Part shown: positions 15,714 through 23,971 of the stretch, piece by piece
Layout: every line of letters begins with the position of its first letter
How positions within the stretch are numbered: position 1 is the stretch's first letter
Origin: Nafulsella turpanensis ZLM-10
GTDB lineage: Bacteria; Bacteroidota; Bacteroidia; Cytophagales; Cyclobacteriaceae
NCBI RefSeq assembly: GCF_000346615.1
Contig: NZ_ANNU01000023.1
Location: 62,001-126,000, forward strand
DNA length: 64,000 nt
Direction: 5' to 3'
Translations under genes and position numbers: made by a program
The notes under the pieces: model-generated
Told to the model about the DNA's origin: nothing
Databases searched by the model: none
Seen by the model: only the letters and a program-made list of their open reading frames with translations

Positions 15714-17023
15714 TTGGTTGGGTTGTGTTTCGTGACCGTACTGATAAGTTCACCCCGGCTGGTCTGGGTTCTTAATTCATCACCTGCTTTTATTTCGCTC
15801 GCCTTTTTTACTAACTGCCCATTCAGGTAGGTGATACTGTAGCCTCTCTTTAAAGTGTTTTCGGGATTCAGTAGTTCAATGTTTTTTTCGATATGCTTTA
15901 GCTTTAACTGCTGTTGCTTAATGCCAGCCGTCGTACAGCGCATCCAGTTAAGGTTAAGGGTGTGGAGTTGGCTGTGGCGTTCTTTTATAAGAAGCTGGGT
16001 GCCTTTCTCCAGGTTCACAGCCAGCCGTTCAGCCCTTTGTCTCGCTTGTCGGAAGGAGTAGAGACTTTGGGTTTGGAGTGTTTTCCCGAAATATTCCAGG
16101 CGGCGGCCCTGGTCCTGCAGTTGTCGTTGGGCATAGGAAAAGATAAAGTCGGCCAGGCCGAGGAACTGCTCTTCGAAGCGGCGGAGGTTTCCTACCAGGA
16201 ATTCTGCGACCGCGGTAGGTGTTTTTAGCTTGGTATGCGCCACCAGGTCAGCAATGGTTTCGTCTCTTTCGTGTCCGATGCCGGTAAGAACAGGAAGGGG
16301 AAACTGTGCCAGGTGCGCAGCCAGGTTATAGGAGTCGAAGCAGTCAAGATCGGTGCTGGCTCCTCCACCACGGATTAACACCACCAGGTCGAAATCATTT
16401 TCCCTGGCGTAAATTTGCTCCAAAGCCTGAATAATGGAAGCAGGTGCCTGGTCGCCCTGCATGGTAGCTTTAAACAGGCATAAGTCGAATTTGTAGCTAT
16501 AGGAATTCAGGACAAGCTGGTTAACAAAGTCGCCCCAGCCGGCAGCGGTAGGTGAGCTGATTACGGCAATACGCTGTGGTGCATGTGGAAAGGGCAGCTG
16601 CCGGTTCATCTCAAAAACACCGTCTTTTATCAGGCGGTTAATTACTTCCTGCTTTTTTCTTTCTCTTTCGCCAAGGGTGTAGTTAGGGTCAATATCGCGC
16701 ACATTAACGCTCAGGCCGTACAGTTCGTGGTACTGAACTACTACATTGGCCAGTACTTTCATGCCTGGAGCAAGTGATTTTCCGGTAGCGGATTCGAACC
16801 AGGCGCTGATATTACGGTAAGAATTGGCCCAGCAATTGGCCTTGAGTTTGGCAACCATCCGCTCATCCTCCTTATCGATTAACTCCATATAGCAATGCCC
16901 CCGCTGGTTCAGGCGCAGCTCTCCGATTTCGGCTACCACCCAGTAAGAGGGCTCCAGCTGGTTTTCGAGCGTGCTTTTAATGAGCTGGCTAAGTTCTGCT
17001 AATGAAAGATGTTCCTTGTCCAT
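15710..17023 (-). CDS. xseA: Exodeoxyribonuclease VII large subunit
   Basis: A 437-residue protein. Residues 1-100 form the OB-fold DNA-binding domain (WVVAEIGELRLNQRGHCYMEL). The catalytic domain has IAVISSPTAAGWGDF, VVLIRGGGASTDLDCFD, and TGIGHERDETIADLVAH with the conserved His and Asp. A helical C-terminal part ends with the typical LKRGYSITY motif. It cuts single-stranded DNA to acid-soluble oligonucleotides together with XseB, whose gene overlaps it by four bases. Confidence 0.95.
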   Translation of the reverse strand: MDKEHLSLAELSQLIKSTLENQLEPSYWVVAEIGELRLNQRGHCYMELIDKEDERMVAKLKANCWANSYRNISAWFESATGKSLAPGMKVLANVVVQYHELYGLSVNVRDIDPNYTLGERERKKQEVINRLIKDGVFEMNRQLPFPHAPQRIAVISSPTAAGWGDFVNQLVLNSYSYKFDLCLFKATMQGDQAPASIIQALEQIYARENDFDLVVLIRGGGASTDLDCFDSYNLAAHLAQFPLPVLTGIGHERDETIADLVAHTKLKTPTAVAEFLVGNLRRFEEQFLGLADFIFSYAQRQLQDQGRRLEYFGKTLQTQSLYSFRQARQRAERLAVNLEKGTQLLIKERHSQLHTLNLNWMRCTTAGIKQQQLKLKHIEKNIELLNPENTLKRGYSITYLNGQLVKKASEIKAGDELRTQTSRGELISTVTKHNPTK

Positions 17024-17120
17024 ATCTATTACAAAGAAAAGGAATTTTCTCTAAAGGTAGCCAAAATGTTGAGCCAGAGAAGGGAGAATTTTAGCTTCCC
17101 GATAAGGTTATTCTAGTTCC

Positions 17121-17168
17121 GAAAAAGGCAGGGAACCGGCCCAAAGGGTAGCGGCTTATGCGCCCTGC
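17121..17168 (-). terminator. Possible terminator after trehalase gene
   Basis: On the minus strand GCAGGG (plus 17163-17168) can pair with CCCTGC (plus 17128-17133), with a GC-rich inner region, and is followed by CTTTTTC. It starts directly at the trehalase stop. The loop is long, so confidence is modest. Confidence 0.4.
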
Positions 17169-18701
17169 TTATTCCGCATTAATAATGGCAATGTCAACCC
17201 CGTTGGTCCAGCCAAAGCCATCCTGCAGCGGATACTCACCGCCGCCACCACTCTGGGTTATATTTACGACATTGTACTTTTCCATCATTTTTCCGGTTTC
17301 CAGGAAAACCTTCCGGTTTATGCGCAGCCAGCGGGTGGAAATCTCCTGGCTCAGTTCCTGCATATCATACCCTTCTAAACCTTTAAAAGCCATCCATTGG
17401 AGAGGGGCCCAGCCATTCGGGTAATCCCACTGCTGGCCACTTTCTACCAGCGACGTAACCAGCCCTCCTTCTTTCAGGAAATCCGACTGAAGTTTTTGAG
17501 CCACTAAACGGGCATGCTCTTCACTGGCCAAACCCTGGTAGAGAGGGTAAACGGCTGCCAGTGTAAGGGTAGGATTGATCTTTTCTGCGACAAAATCATA
17601 ATCAACATAAAACTGTTTTTCCTCGCTCCACAGCCACTTTTCGATGGCAGCTTTCCTTTCCAGGGCCCGTTCATCGAAAAGCAAGGCCTCCTCATCCTTT
17701 CCTTCGGCAAAATAGAACTCGGCAATGGTCGATTCGAGATGGTGTAGCAGGCTGTTCAGATCCACCGGCACAATATCAGTTGTATTTATGGTAGCAAGGG
17801 ATTTTTCGTCGCGGCACCAGCGGCTGCTAAAATCCCAGCCCGATTCTGCCGCAGCCCGGATATCCTGAAAGAGCTTTCCTCTTTTCTCAGGGGCCAGTCT
17901 TTTTGCAAGCTCTACATCTTCGATATACGATTCCGGCCTTGGTTCCTTTTTCGGATCAAAATAACGGTTCAGAATACTGCCATCCGGCATCCGCACGACA
18001 TGTTTAGTGGCATTGGTTTCTTCATTAAGTTCGGAGAGGCCGTGCATCCAGAAATCGTATTCCTTAAGCAGCTGGGGTAAATAAGTTAAGGCCTTTTCAG
18101 TGCCATAATAACACTGAAAGAGCGTAACCATGCTGGAGAAAAAAGGTGGCTGTGAGCGGCTCAGGTAGTAGTTTCTGTTCCCGTTAGGAATGAAACCGAT
18201 GGTATCGATAAGGCAGGCAAAGTTTTGGAGCAAATTTTCCATCATATCCAGTCGCCCGCTTGCTGCCAGCCCATGCATGGTAAAGTAACTGTCCCAGTAA
18301 TAAATTTCGCGGAACCTGCCCCCCGGAACAATGTATTTATAAGGAAGAGGAATTAAGGTGCTGTTTTTTTCTTTTTCATCTGCAGGCCTGCTCAGGTAAT
18401 CCCAGTGGTTGAGAATGTGCTCATCCATGGACAGGTGAGGGTTGGTAGTAAAGTGTGATCCTGCTTTTTCCGGCAGCTCAAAATTCTGAAGGATAAATTC
18501 GCGAAGGTCGAAACCTTCTTCTTTTTTTTGCTGATGGTATTTTAGAAGAACCTCCTCAGGAGACTGCTTCGGGACGCAGTCCACAAAAGTTTTAGAGTCA
18601 GAAAAAATATGTCCTAGCTGAACAGCTTCAAAAAGCTCTTGTAGCTGCTCATAAGGCTTATATCTGTTGGTTCTTTCCTTTATTAACTGGCTGTAGGGCA
18701 T
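17169..18701 (-). CDS. treF: Cytoplasmic alpha,alpha-trehalase (GH37)
   Basis: A 510-residue enzyme with both trehalase signatures: PGGRFREIYYWDSYFT near residue 130 and QWDYPNGWAPLQW near residue 430, plus the Gly-rich GGGGEYPLQDGFGWT near the C-terminus. It hydrolyses trehalose to two glucose. There is no signal peptide, so it acts in the cytoplasm (TreF-like). The ATG at 18699-18701 is chosen over a TTG two codons earlier. It is 105 bases downstream of a universal stress gene on the same strand. It competes with TreS for trehalose made by TreY/TreZ, encoded 20 kb away. Confidence 0.93.
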   Translation of the reverse strand: MPYSQLIKERTNRYKPYEQLQELFEAVQLGHIFSDSKTFVDCVPKQSPEEVLLKYHQQKKEEGFDLREFILQNFELPEKAGSHFTTNPHLSMDEHILNHWDYLSRPADEKEKNSTLIPLPYKYIVPGGRFREIYYWDSYFTMHGLAASGRLDMMENLLQNFACLIDTIGFIPNGNRNYYLSRSQPPFFSSMVTLFQCYYGTEKALTYLPQLLKEYDFWMHGLSELNEETNATKHVVRMPDGSILNRYFDPKKEPRPESYIEDVELAKRLAPEKRGKLFQDIRAAAESGWDFSSRWCRDEKSLATINTTDIVPVDLNSLLHHLESTIAEFYFAEGKDEEALLFDERALERKAAIEKWLWSEEKQFYVDYDFVAEKINPTLTLAAVYPLYQGLASEEHARLVAQKLQSDFLKEGGLVTSLVESGQQWDYPNGWAPLQWMAFKGLEGYDMQELSQEISTRWLRINRKVFLETGKMMEKYNVVNITQSGGGGEYPLQDGFGWTNGVDIAIINAE

Positions 18702-18806
18702 TTGCAATTTTAATAATAATGAGCAAAAGGGAGAGCCGCCTCGACCATGGGTGCAACCAAAGTGTAGCCGGTCTTCCGGAATAATACCTGAGGAAAGAGG
18801 AGGTAA

Positions 18807-19730
18807 TCAGATATCCAGAATAAAATCCATAAACCCGGCATTTTGTCCTTTCGGCCTCACCACCAGTAATGGAAACTTCTCATTCATTTGTATGGCTCTT
18901 TCAGCAATACTGCCTAAGAAAAGAGCCGTTGCCGCTGTACGACCTTTGGCTCCGATAACAATACCGTCGGCCTTAATTTCTTTTGCTTTTGCATATATAT
19001 CGCTCATTTTATTTTCATTTTTATCGAGCGAGTACACATCCTTAACTTTTACATTTCTGGTGTCAATGTCTTTAACAAACTTTTTGTAGTCCCTTTTAGC
19101 ATGCTTTTTCATTACTTCCGAAAATTCTTCGTAGGTTTTGCCGGTATAGTGGTAGCCAGCCGGAACGGAATACACATTCTGGACAATGAGCTGAATATCG
19201 GGACTATTTCGTTCAGCAATGTTGATGGCTGCTTCCAGGGCAAGTTTAGAGTTTTCAGAAAAATCAGATGGAACCAGCAGCTTTTCTATTTTTGGAGAGC
19301 TTCCCTCCGGAACAATCAAAAGGCTACAGTCGGAGCGGCGAGCCAGGCGCTGAACCAGTACACCTGTTCCTTCCAGGGATTTTTTCTTTCCGGCTAACAC
19401 CAGGTCAATGTCCGAATCCTTTACCATCTGGAGGATCTTTTTTGCCGGCTGTCCGTCTTTTACCAGGTACTGTGCCTTTATTCCTTCAAGGTTTTCAAAG
19501 TTTTGTTTTACAAGCTCTTTCATCTTCCCGCGTCTTTCTTCCACTGCATTTTTAATAATGTCAGGGAACTCTCTGAGAATTTCAGAGGGGATATGGAAGC
19601 TTCGCAGAATGTTTACGAAGTATACCCTTTCCGCACCAGCAGAGCGGGCAATGTAAGAAGCAAATTGTATTAACAAAGGGTCGAGTTCGGAAAGGTCAAG
19701 GGCTACCAGTATTCTTTTAGTAGGAGACAT
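18807..19730 (-). CDS. Universal stress protein, two tandem UspA domains
   Basis: A 307-residue protein with two UspA domains (about 1-150 and 155-300). The first begins KRILVALDLSELD; the second begins KLLVPSDFSENS and contains VIGAKGRTAATALFLGSIAE, close to the ATP-binding GxxGx(9)GS motif. Such proteins bind ATP or AMP and respond to stress. A CAAAGTTA sequence (minus-strand TAACTTTG) 35 bases upstream is a good promoter. It may be co-transcribed with the trehalase downstream, which would link trehalose breakdown to stress. Confidence 0.92.
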   Translation of the reverse strand: MSPTKRILVALDLSELDPLLIQFASYIARSAGAERVYFVNILRSFHIPSEILREFPDIIKNAVEERRGKMKELVKQNFENLEGIKAQYLVKDGQPAKKILQMVKDSDIDLVLAGKKKSLEGTGVLVQRLARRSDCSLLIVPEGSSPKIEKLLVPSDFSENSKLALEAAINIAERNSPDIQLIVQNVYSVPAGYHYTGKTYEEFSEVMKKHAKRDYKKFVKDIDTRNVKVKDVYSLDKNENKMSDIYAKAKEIKADGIVIGAKGRTAATALFLGSIAERAIQMNEKFPLLVVRPKGQNAGFMDFILDI

Positions 19731-19764
19731 GTGTAAATGCTTCGTTTGCTTATTTTTAGTGGTT

Positions 19765-19772
19765 CAAAGTTA
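19765..19772 (-). promoter_or_regulatory. Bacteroidota -7 element (TAACTTTG) before universal stress gene
   Basis: The minus strand reads TAACTTTG, a full match to TAnnTTTG, 35 bases upstream of the ATG. No -33 box at standard spacing was identified. Confidence 0.5.
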
Positions 19773-19821
19773 GATAATGTTCAATTTCTATCCTGCATAA
19801 AAACAGGATTTTTACTACTTC

Positions 19822-20910
19822 TTATGGATAGGCCAATAAGGCGTCGGCTAACATTTCAATCTGCTCTTTAGAATGCGTAGGAAAATTGGCAATTCTAATA
19901 TGTTGGTTCTTATATTCGCCGTAGCCTGTACTTACTTCCATATTTTTACCGGCCAGGTAATCCAGGAGCCTTTTATGGTCCATATCTTTCTGTAATTCAG
20001 CAACAATGGTTGTTTTTGACTGGCACTCTTTATTCCTTACAAAAGGCTGCAAATAGTTACATTGTTCAATTGCCTGGTACAGAACGGCAGCTTTGTAATT
20101 TGTTTCCTGCTTAATCTGTCCAATGCCTTTAAGGTTCATGTCTTCTGTTACCTGTGCCAGTAAATAAACATCGAGCACATTGGGAGTTTCGGGTGTTTGG
20201 TATTTTACCGAATGGGCAACAAGGTTGGGTAAACTGTGGTAAGAGCCGATGGAGAAACCTTCATCCTGTTTCTGCTCTGTTTTGCGAAGACAGCGTTCAT
20301 TTACAACCCAAACTCCCAGGCCGGCAGGAAGGCCAAATCCTTTTTGCACGGAAAAAAACAGGCTGTCGACCAAGCTTACTGGAAAAGTAAGGTAAGGAGC
20401 GGAGGAAACCACATCAACCGCCAGCAGGGTGTCTGGAAAGGCTTTTCGAATAGCTGCGATATCGCCTGCCGGCTGCATAGCCCCGGTGCTGGTTTCGTTG
20501 TGGGTAAGGGCAATAAATTCAGTATTGTCCGGGAGAATCAGTTCCTCAGGTTTGCTGCAGCTTCCCGGCTGTGCGTTAAATATTTCAGTCTTTATTTGAA
20601 GAGCCTGGGCAGTTTCGGCAAAGCGTTGGCTAAAAGCGCCGTTTACCATATGGCATGACCTTTCTGTTACACAGTTTTGCAGGAGTCGTTCCCATGCTTC
20701 GGTACCGGAGCTTAAAAAAAGGACATAGTAATCTTCTGGTATTCCCAGGAGCTCCCGGAGGTTACCGGCTGCTTTACGGTAAATATTCTGGAAGTCAATG
20801 CTCCGATGAGAAAGCGACGGAATTTGTTCTCTCAACGCATTTTTAAGATGTTCCTCAGCCGTGAAATATAAGGCCGATGGCCCGGCGGTAAAATAAAGCT
20901 TTCTACTCAT
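19822..20910 (-). CDS. serC: Phosphoserine aminotransferase-like class V aminotransferase
   Basis: A 362-residue PLP enzyme. The N-terminus RKLYFTAGPSALYF, the helix SHRSIDFQNIYR, and SSGTEAWERLL are typical of SerC-like class V aminotransferases. The PLP lysine is in FFSVQKGFGLPAGLGVW. SerC converts 3-phosphohydroxypyruvate and glutamate to phosphoserine and 2-oxoglutarate. The SerB-SerA fusion and glutamate dehydrogenase genes within 5 kb on the same strand strongly support a serine-biosynthesis role. The ATG at 20908-20910 is used rather than the TTG two codons upstream. Confidence 0.85.
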   Translation of the reverse strand: MSRKLYFTAGPSALYFTAEEHLKNALREQIPSLSHRSIDFQNIYRKAAGNLRELLGIPEDYYVLFLSSGTEAWERLLQNCVTERSCHMVNGAFSQRFAETAQALQIKTEIFNAQPGSCSKPEELILPDNTEFIALTHNETSTGAMQPAGDIAAIRKAFPDTLLAVDVVSSAPYLTFPVSLVDSLFFSVQKGFGLPAGLGVWVVNERCLRKTEQKQDEGFSIGSYHSLPNLVAHSVKYQTPETPNVLDVYLLAQVTEDMNLKGIGQIKQETNYKAAVLYQAIEQCNYLQPFVRNKECQSKTTIVAELQKDMDHKRLLDYLAGKNMEVSTGYGEYKNQHIRIANFPTHSKEQIEMLADALLAYP

Positions 20911-21042
20911 AAACAATAGTAAAGGGATAATTCGTTATCAGTCCAACCCTCTCCAAGGGCAATTGTTGGTGACCCCGGCAAGTATCTGAAAACCTTTGAT
21001 ATATAAAAGAGGCATCTGGTTTTCAGTCTAAATTATTTGAAC

Positions 21043-21050
21043 TAATTTTG
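21043..21050 (+). promoter_or_regulatory. Bacteroidota -7 element (TAATTTTG) in the serC/hydrolase intergenic region
   Basis: TAATTTTG matches TAnnTTTG in full. A possible -33 region (TGGTTTTC at 21018-21025) is about 18 bases upstream. It would start a plus-strand transcript near 21057, almost 300 bases before the hydrolase start codon. Confidence 0.45.
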
Positions 21051-21056
21051 TTGGAC

Positions 21057-21347
21057 AATCGTACAAGAATAGAGATTGTAGCGCTGTAAAGCTCATAAAA
21101 ATATTCCTCACACAGGTCAGGCTCGTTTTTCAAACCTAACAATTACTAAATAACGAGTGAAGCCTGCCGGAAAAACTGGACCTCAACCCTGGTTTAGCCA
21201 GGGTCATTCCCACTACGGTGGAAATGTTAACAGTGGATAGTTGCCTCGGTCGGGCAGCTCAAAACGTGTCTTATAGGAGGTTTGATAAAACCCTTACCCT
21301 GGCCTGTTGTGGGGATTTTTGTTTCTCCATTAAAGGACTCTTTTAAA
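21057..21347 (+). ncRNA. Candidate structured RNA or long leader upstream of serine-hydrolase pseudoenzyme
   Basis: This 290-base stretch has no convincing ORF but dense complementary segments. ACCCTGG/CCAGGGT (21186-21204) makes a perfect 7-bp hairpin. CATTcCCAC/GTGGaAATG (21205-21226) makes a second, and both sit inside a CTGCC/GGCAG closing stem (21164-21168 with 21253-21257). CTCGTT (21122-21127) can pair either with AACGAG (21152-21157) or, as CTCGTTTT, with AAAACGTG (21261-21268). A TAnnTTTG promoter lies at its start. It matches no RNA family I can name with confidence; 6S-like RNA or a riboswitch-like leader are possibilities. Confidence 0.35.
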
Positions 21348-22388
21348 GTGTTATACTCTGCTTTTATATCCCGTCATTTTATCCTTTTTTTCTTTTTAAT
21401 TTTATGCTCCTGGGCCTGTTCTTCTCCAGAAGAAGAGCCGCAGGAACAAGCTGCTCCTCCCGTAACGGGAGATTATTTGTACAGGAAACCTCCGCAAAAG
21501 TCCGACGGCTGGGAAATAGCTAGCCTTAAACAGGAAAATATGGCGGAAGAACTGGTGAACCGCATTGAAGGGGACCCTTCCCTCGGGATTTCCGGGGTGC
21601 TGTTGAGCCAGGGAGGAAAACTTGTTCTCGAAGAATACACAGACCCTTTGCTGGCGGATTCCCTGCTTCCGATTGGCGAAAATCGCCTCCTGATGATTGC
21701 CACCCTTACTGCTATTTTTGAAGCCGAAGCGGATGGACTGCAACAACATATGGTTAGTTTATCCTCATCTGTTTATGCAGGAAGGCAAACGGTTCCAGAC
21801 ACTTCTGTTGCCCTCCAGCAGTTGCTCAAAATGCGAGCAGATCTCCTTTGCCGACCTCAGCAACAGACTTTCCAGGATGTGGCAAGCAAAGCTCATGGCG
21901 ACGATTACTATTACTGCCCGGCAAATTACCTTGCAGTGATGCAGTGGCTGGAGGCAAAAACCAATGAGCCATTAAGCTTTTTTGCCGAAGGAAATCTCTT
22001 TGAGCCTTTAGTTATTGACAGGTATCGCTGGGATGGAGATGAAATTGAACTTATACCCAGAGATATGCTAAAGCTGGCGGCACTTTATGCGCAGCAGGGA
22101 CGCTGGCAGGGGAATGAAATTTTCCAGGATAAATGGGTCCTTCGCCTGCAGGAAAAAGCCTATGATGAAAATGCACAAGGCCGCTTCCGCTATGGCTGGT
22201 GGCAGCATCGCCTGCTGTCTGAGGGCCGGCAGTATGCTCTGTTCTACTCTAAGGGAGAACATTACCTTCTGGTATTTGTGCCTGACCTGAATGGGGGGCT
22301 TTTACTTATAGGTAATTTTGATAAACCGGTTACGGAATACTTTAACCTTATTGCTGAACAGGTTATTCCTGCCTTAAAACCAGAATAA
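21348..22388 (+). CDS. Serine-hydrolase (class C beta-lactamase-like) lipoprotein, probably catalytically inactive
   Basis: A 346-residue lipoprotein (hydrophobic FILFFFLILCSWAC, lipobox Cys). The fold resembles the beta-lactamase/PBP4-like family: LGISGVLLSQGGKLVLEEY near the start, then YYYCPANYLAVMQWLEAKT in the place of the YxN block and WDGDEIELIPRDMLKLAALY later. Where active members have SxxK, this protein reads PIGENRLLMIA, with no Ser-x-x-Lys. A pseudoenzyme that binds rather than cleaves a peptidoglycan-like or peptide ligand is inferred. The GTG at 21348 gives a normal signal peptide; an upstream TTG at 21282 would add 22 unlikely residues. Confidence 0.7.
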   Translation: MLYSAFISRHFILFFFLILCSWACSSPEEEPQEQAAPPVTGDYLYRKPPQKSDGWEIASLKQENMAEELVNRIEGDPSLGISGVLLSQGGKLVLEEYTDPLLADSLLPIGENRLLMIATLTAIFEAEADGLQQHMVSLSSSVYAGRQTVPDTSVALQQLLKMRADLLCRPQQQTFQDVASKAHGDDYYYCPANYLAVMQWLEAKTNEPLSFFAEGNLFEPLVIDRYRWDGDEIELIPRDMLKLAALYAQQGRWQGNEIFQDKWVLRLQEKAYDENAQGRFRYGWWQHRLLSEGRQYALFYSKGEHYLLVFVPDLNGGLLLIGNFDKPVTEYFNLIAEQVIPALKPE

Positions 22389-22425
22389 GCCTGCTCCCAA
22401 GGAAGCAGGCTTATTCTGGCTTTTC
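22380..22425. terminator. Bidirectional terminator between hydrolase and glutamate dehydrogenase genes
   Basis: A perfect 16-bp stem (22380-22395 with 22404-22419), including the stop codon of the hydrolase gene, has an 8-base loop. It is followed by CTTTT on the plus strand and by TTTTAAG on the minus strand, so it can end transcripts from both convergent genes. Confidence 0.85.
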
Positions 22426-22448
22426 ATGCCAGAGGGGAGGCTCATTCA

Positions 22449-23867
22449 TCAAGGGAAAATGCCTAAATCGAGGTAGCTGATGGCAATTCTGTTGATGGCA
22501 ACAATCATGGCTGCCGTGCGCATGGATTTTAGGTTCTTTCTCTTGAGCATATCTCTTACATGCTGGTAAGAGTTAACCATGGTTTCTTCCAGTCCCGACA
22601 TTACCAGGTCTCGTTCGTCGGCACCGCGAACAAGGGTTTTCCGGATGTTTTCTGATAAGGTGGTGTTAGTCGCCTGCTCTATGGCCTGAACCATGCGCAG
22701 ATTGTTCATCTCTTCCCAGCGCTTGTCCATTTTACCGAAGGATACTCTTGAAAGGTTTTTAAGCCACTCAAAGTAGGAAACAGTTACCCCGCCGGAATTC
22801 AGGTACATATCCGGAATGACCATTACACCCTTCTCCAGCAGGATGTTTTCCGCATCGGGTGTTACGGGTCCATTGGCACCTTCTCCCACAATTTTGGCTT
22901 TTATGCGGGGTGCATTTTCTCCTGTAATCTGGTTTTCGAGGGCGGCCGGTACTAAAATATCGCACTCATATTCCAGCAGCTCATTAGAGTTTTCAACATT
23001 CTTTGCATTTTTATAATTAAGAATGCTCTTTGTTTCGCGCCGGTGGCGGAACAGGTCTTCCACATCCAGGCCATTTTCATCATAAACACCTCCCTCGTAT
23101 TCGGCAATGCCTATAATAAGCGCGCCTTCATCCTGTAAAGCCTTGGCGCTGTAGTAACCAACATTGCCAAAGCCCTGAACGATTACTCTTTTGCCTTCCA
23201 GGCCGGTCGTTAAGCCCAGTTCGTCCATATCCTCTTTGTAACTTACGGCCTGACGTAAGCCAAACATCAGCCCCATGCCGGTAGCTTCGGTGCGGCCTCT
23301 AACCCCGCTTTGGGTGAGAGGTTTACCGGTTACACAGCCATTTGAATTTACCTGGCCAGGATTAAAAGTAGAGTAGGTATCGGCAATCCATGCCATTTCG
23401 CGGGCGCCGGTACCATAATCGGGTGCCGGAACATCGATGGCGGGACCAATAAAGTTCTTTCTGATGAGCTCTGAGGTATAGCGTCGGGTTATTTTTTCGA
23501 GCATGTCCACACTATAATTCCGGACATTAATTCTTACCCCACCTTTAGCTCCGCCAAAAGGTACATTTGCCAGGGCGCATTTGTAGGTCATGAGAGCTGC
23601 AAGGGCTTTTACCTCGTCTTCATTTACAGTTTCTGCGAAACGAATACCTCCCTTGGTGGGTTGCTTATGCTGAGAATGCTGCACTCTATACCCTTCCAGT
23701 ACCTGGTAAGTTCCATCTTCCATTTTAATAGGAAAGTTGAACTTATAAATGCTGTTACATGATTTTATTTGCTGAATAAGCCCTGCCGGGTGTTCGGTAT
23801 GTTTGGCAGCCTTATCTACAAACTGGTTAACATCTTCGTAGAAGCTGTAATTGGGATCGGTCGCCAT
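22449..23867 (-). CDS. gdhA: Glutamate dehydrogenase (Glu/Leu/Phe/Val dehydrogenase family)
   Basis: A 472-residue protein with the family catalytic core: KQPTKGGIRF, then LMTYKCALANVPFGGAKGG with the substrate lysines. The NAD(P) domain shows RVIVQGFGNVGYYSAKAL and VGEGANGPVTPDAE. It interconverts glutamate with 2-oxoglutarate and ammonium. The length and the N-terminal extension suit the NAD-type hexameric enzymes common in Bacteroidota. Lying between serC and serBA on the same strand, it could supply glutamate for SerC or recycle 2-oxoglutarate. It has its own upstream gap of 104 bases with a terminator, so it is probably a separate transcript. Confidence 0.92.
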   Translation of the reverse strand: MATDPNYSFYEDVNQFVDKAAKHTEHPAGLIQQIKSCNSIYKFNFPIKMEDGTYQVLEGYRVQHSQHKQPTKGGIRFAETVNEDEVKALAALMTYKCALANVPFGGAKGGVRINVRNYSVDMLEKITRRYTSELIRKNFIGPAIDVPAPDYGTGAREMAWIADTYSTFNPGQVNSNGCVTGKPLTQSGVRGRTEATGMGLMFGLRQAVSYKEDMDELGLTTGLEGKRVIVQGFGNVGYYSAKALQDEGALIIGIAEYEGGVYDENGLDVEDLFRHRRETKSILNYKNAKNVENSNELLEYECDILVPAALENQITGENAPRIKAKIVGEGANGPVTPDAENILLEKGVMVIPDMYLNSGGVTVSYFEWLKNLSRVSFGKMDKRWEEMNNLRMVQAIEQATNTTLSENIRKTLVRGADERDLVMSGLEETMVNSYQHVRDMLKRKNLKSMRTAAMIVAINRIAISYLDLGIFP

Positions 23868-23913
23868 AGGAATGATTCTTGTTTGAAAAATAAGTTTCTG
23901 TACAATTTATAAT

Positions 23914-23955
23914 GAAAAAAAGCCCCTACTGTTTGTCAGTAAGGGCTTTTTCTTT
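23914..23955 (-). terminator. Terminator after serBA
   Basis: AAAGCCCCTACTG and CAGTAAGGGCTTT form a 13-bp stem with one mismatch and a TTTGT loop. A-run and T-run flank it on both sides. It lies 17 bases past the serBA stop and between serBA and the glutamate dehydrogenase promoter region. Confidence 0.85.
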
Positions 23956-23971
23956 CCTTTGGAGATAAATT

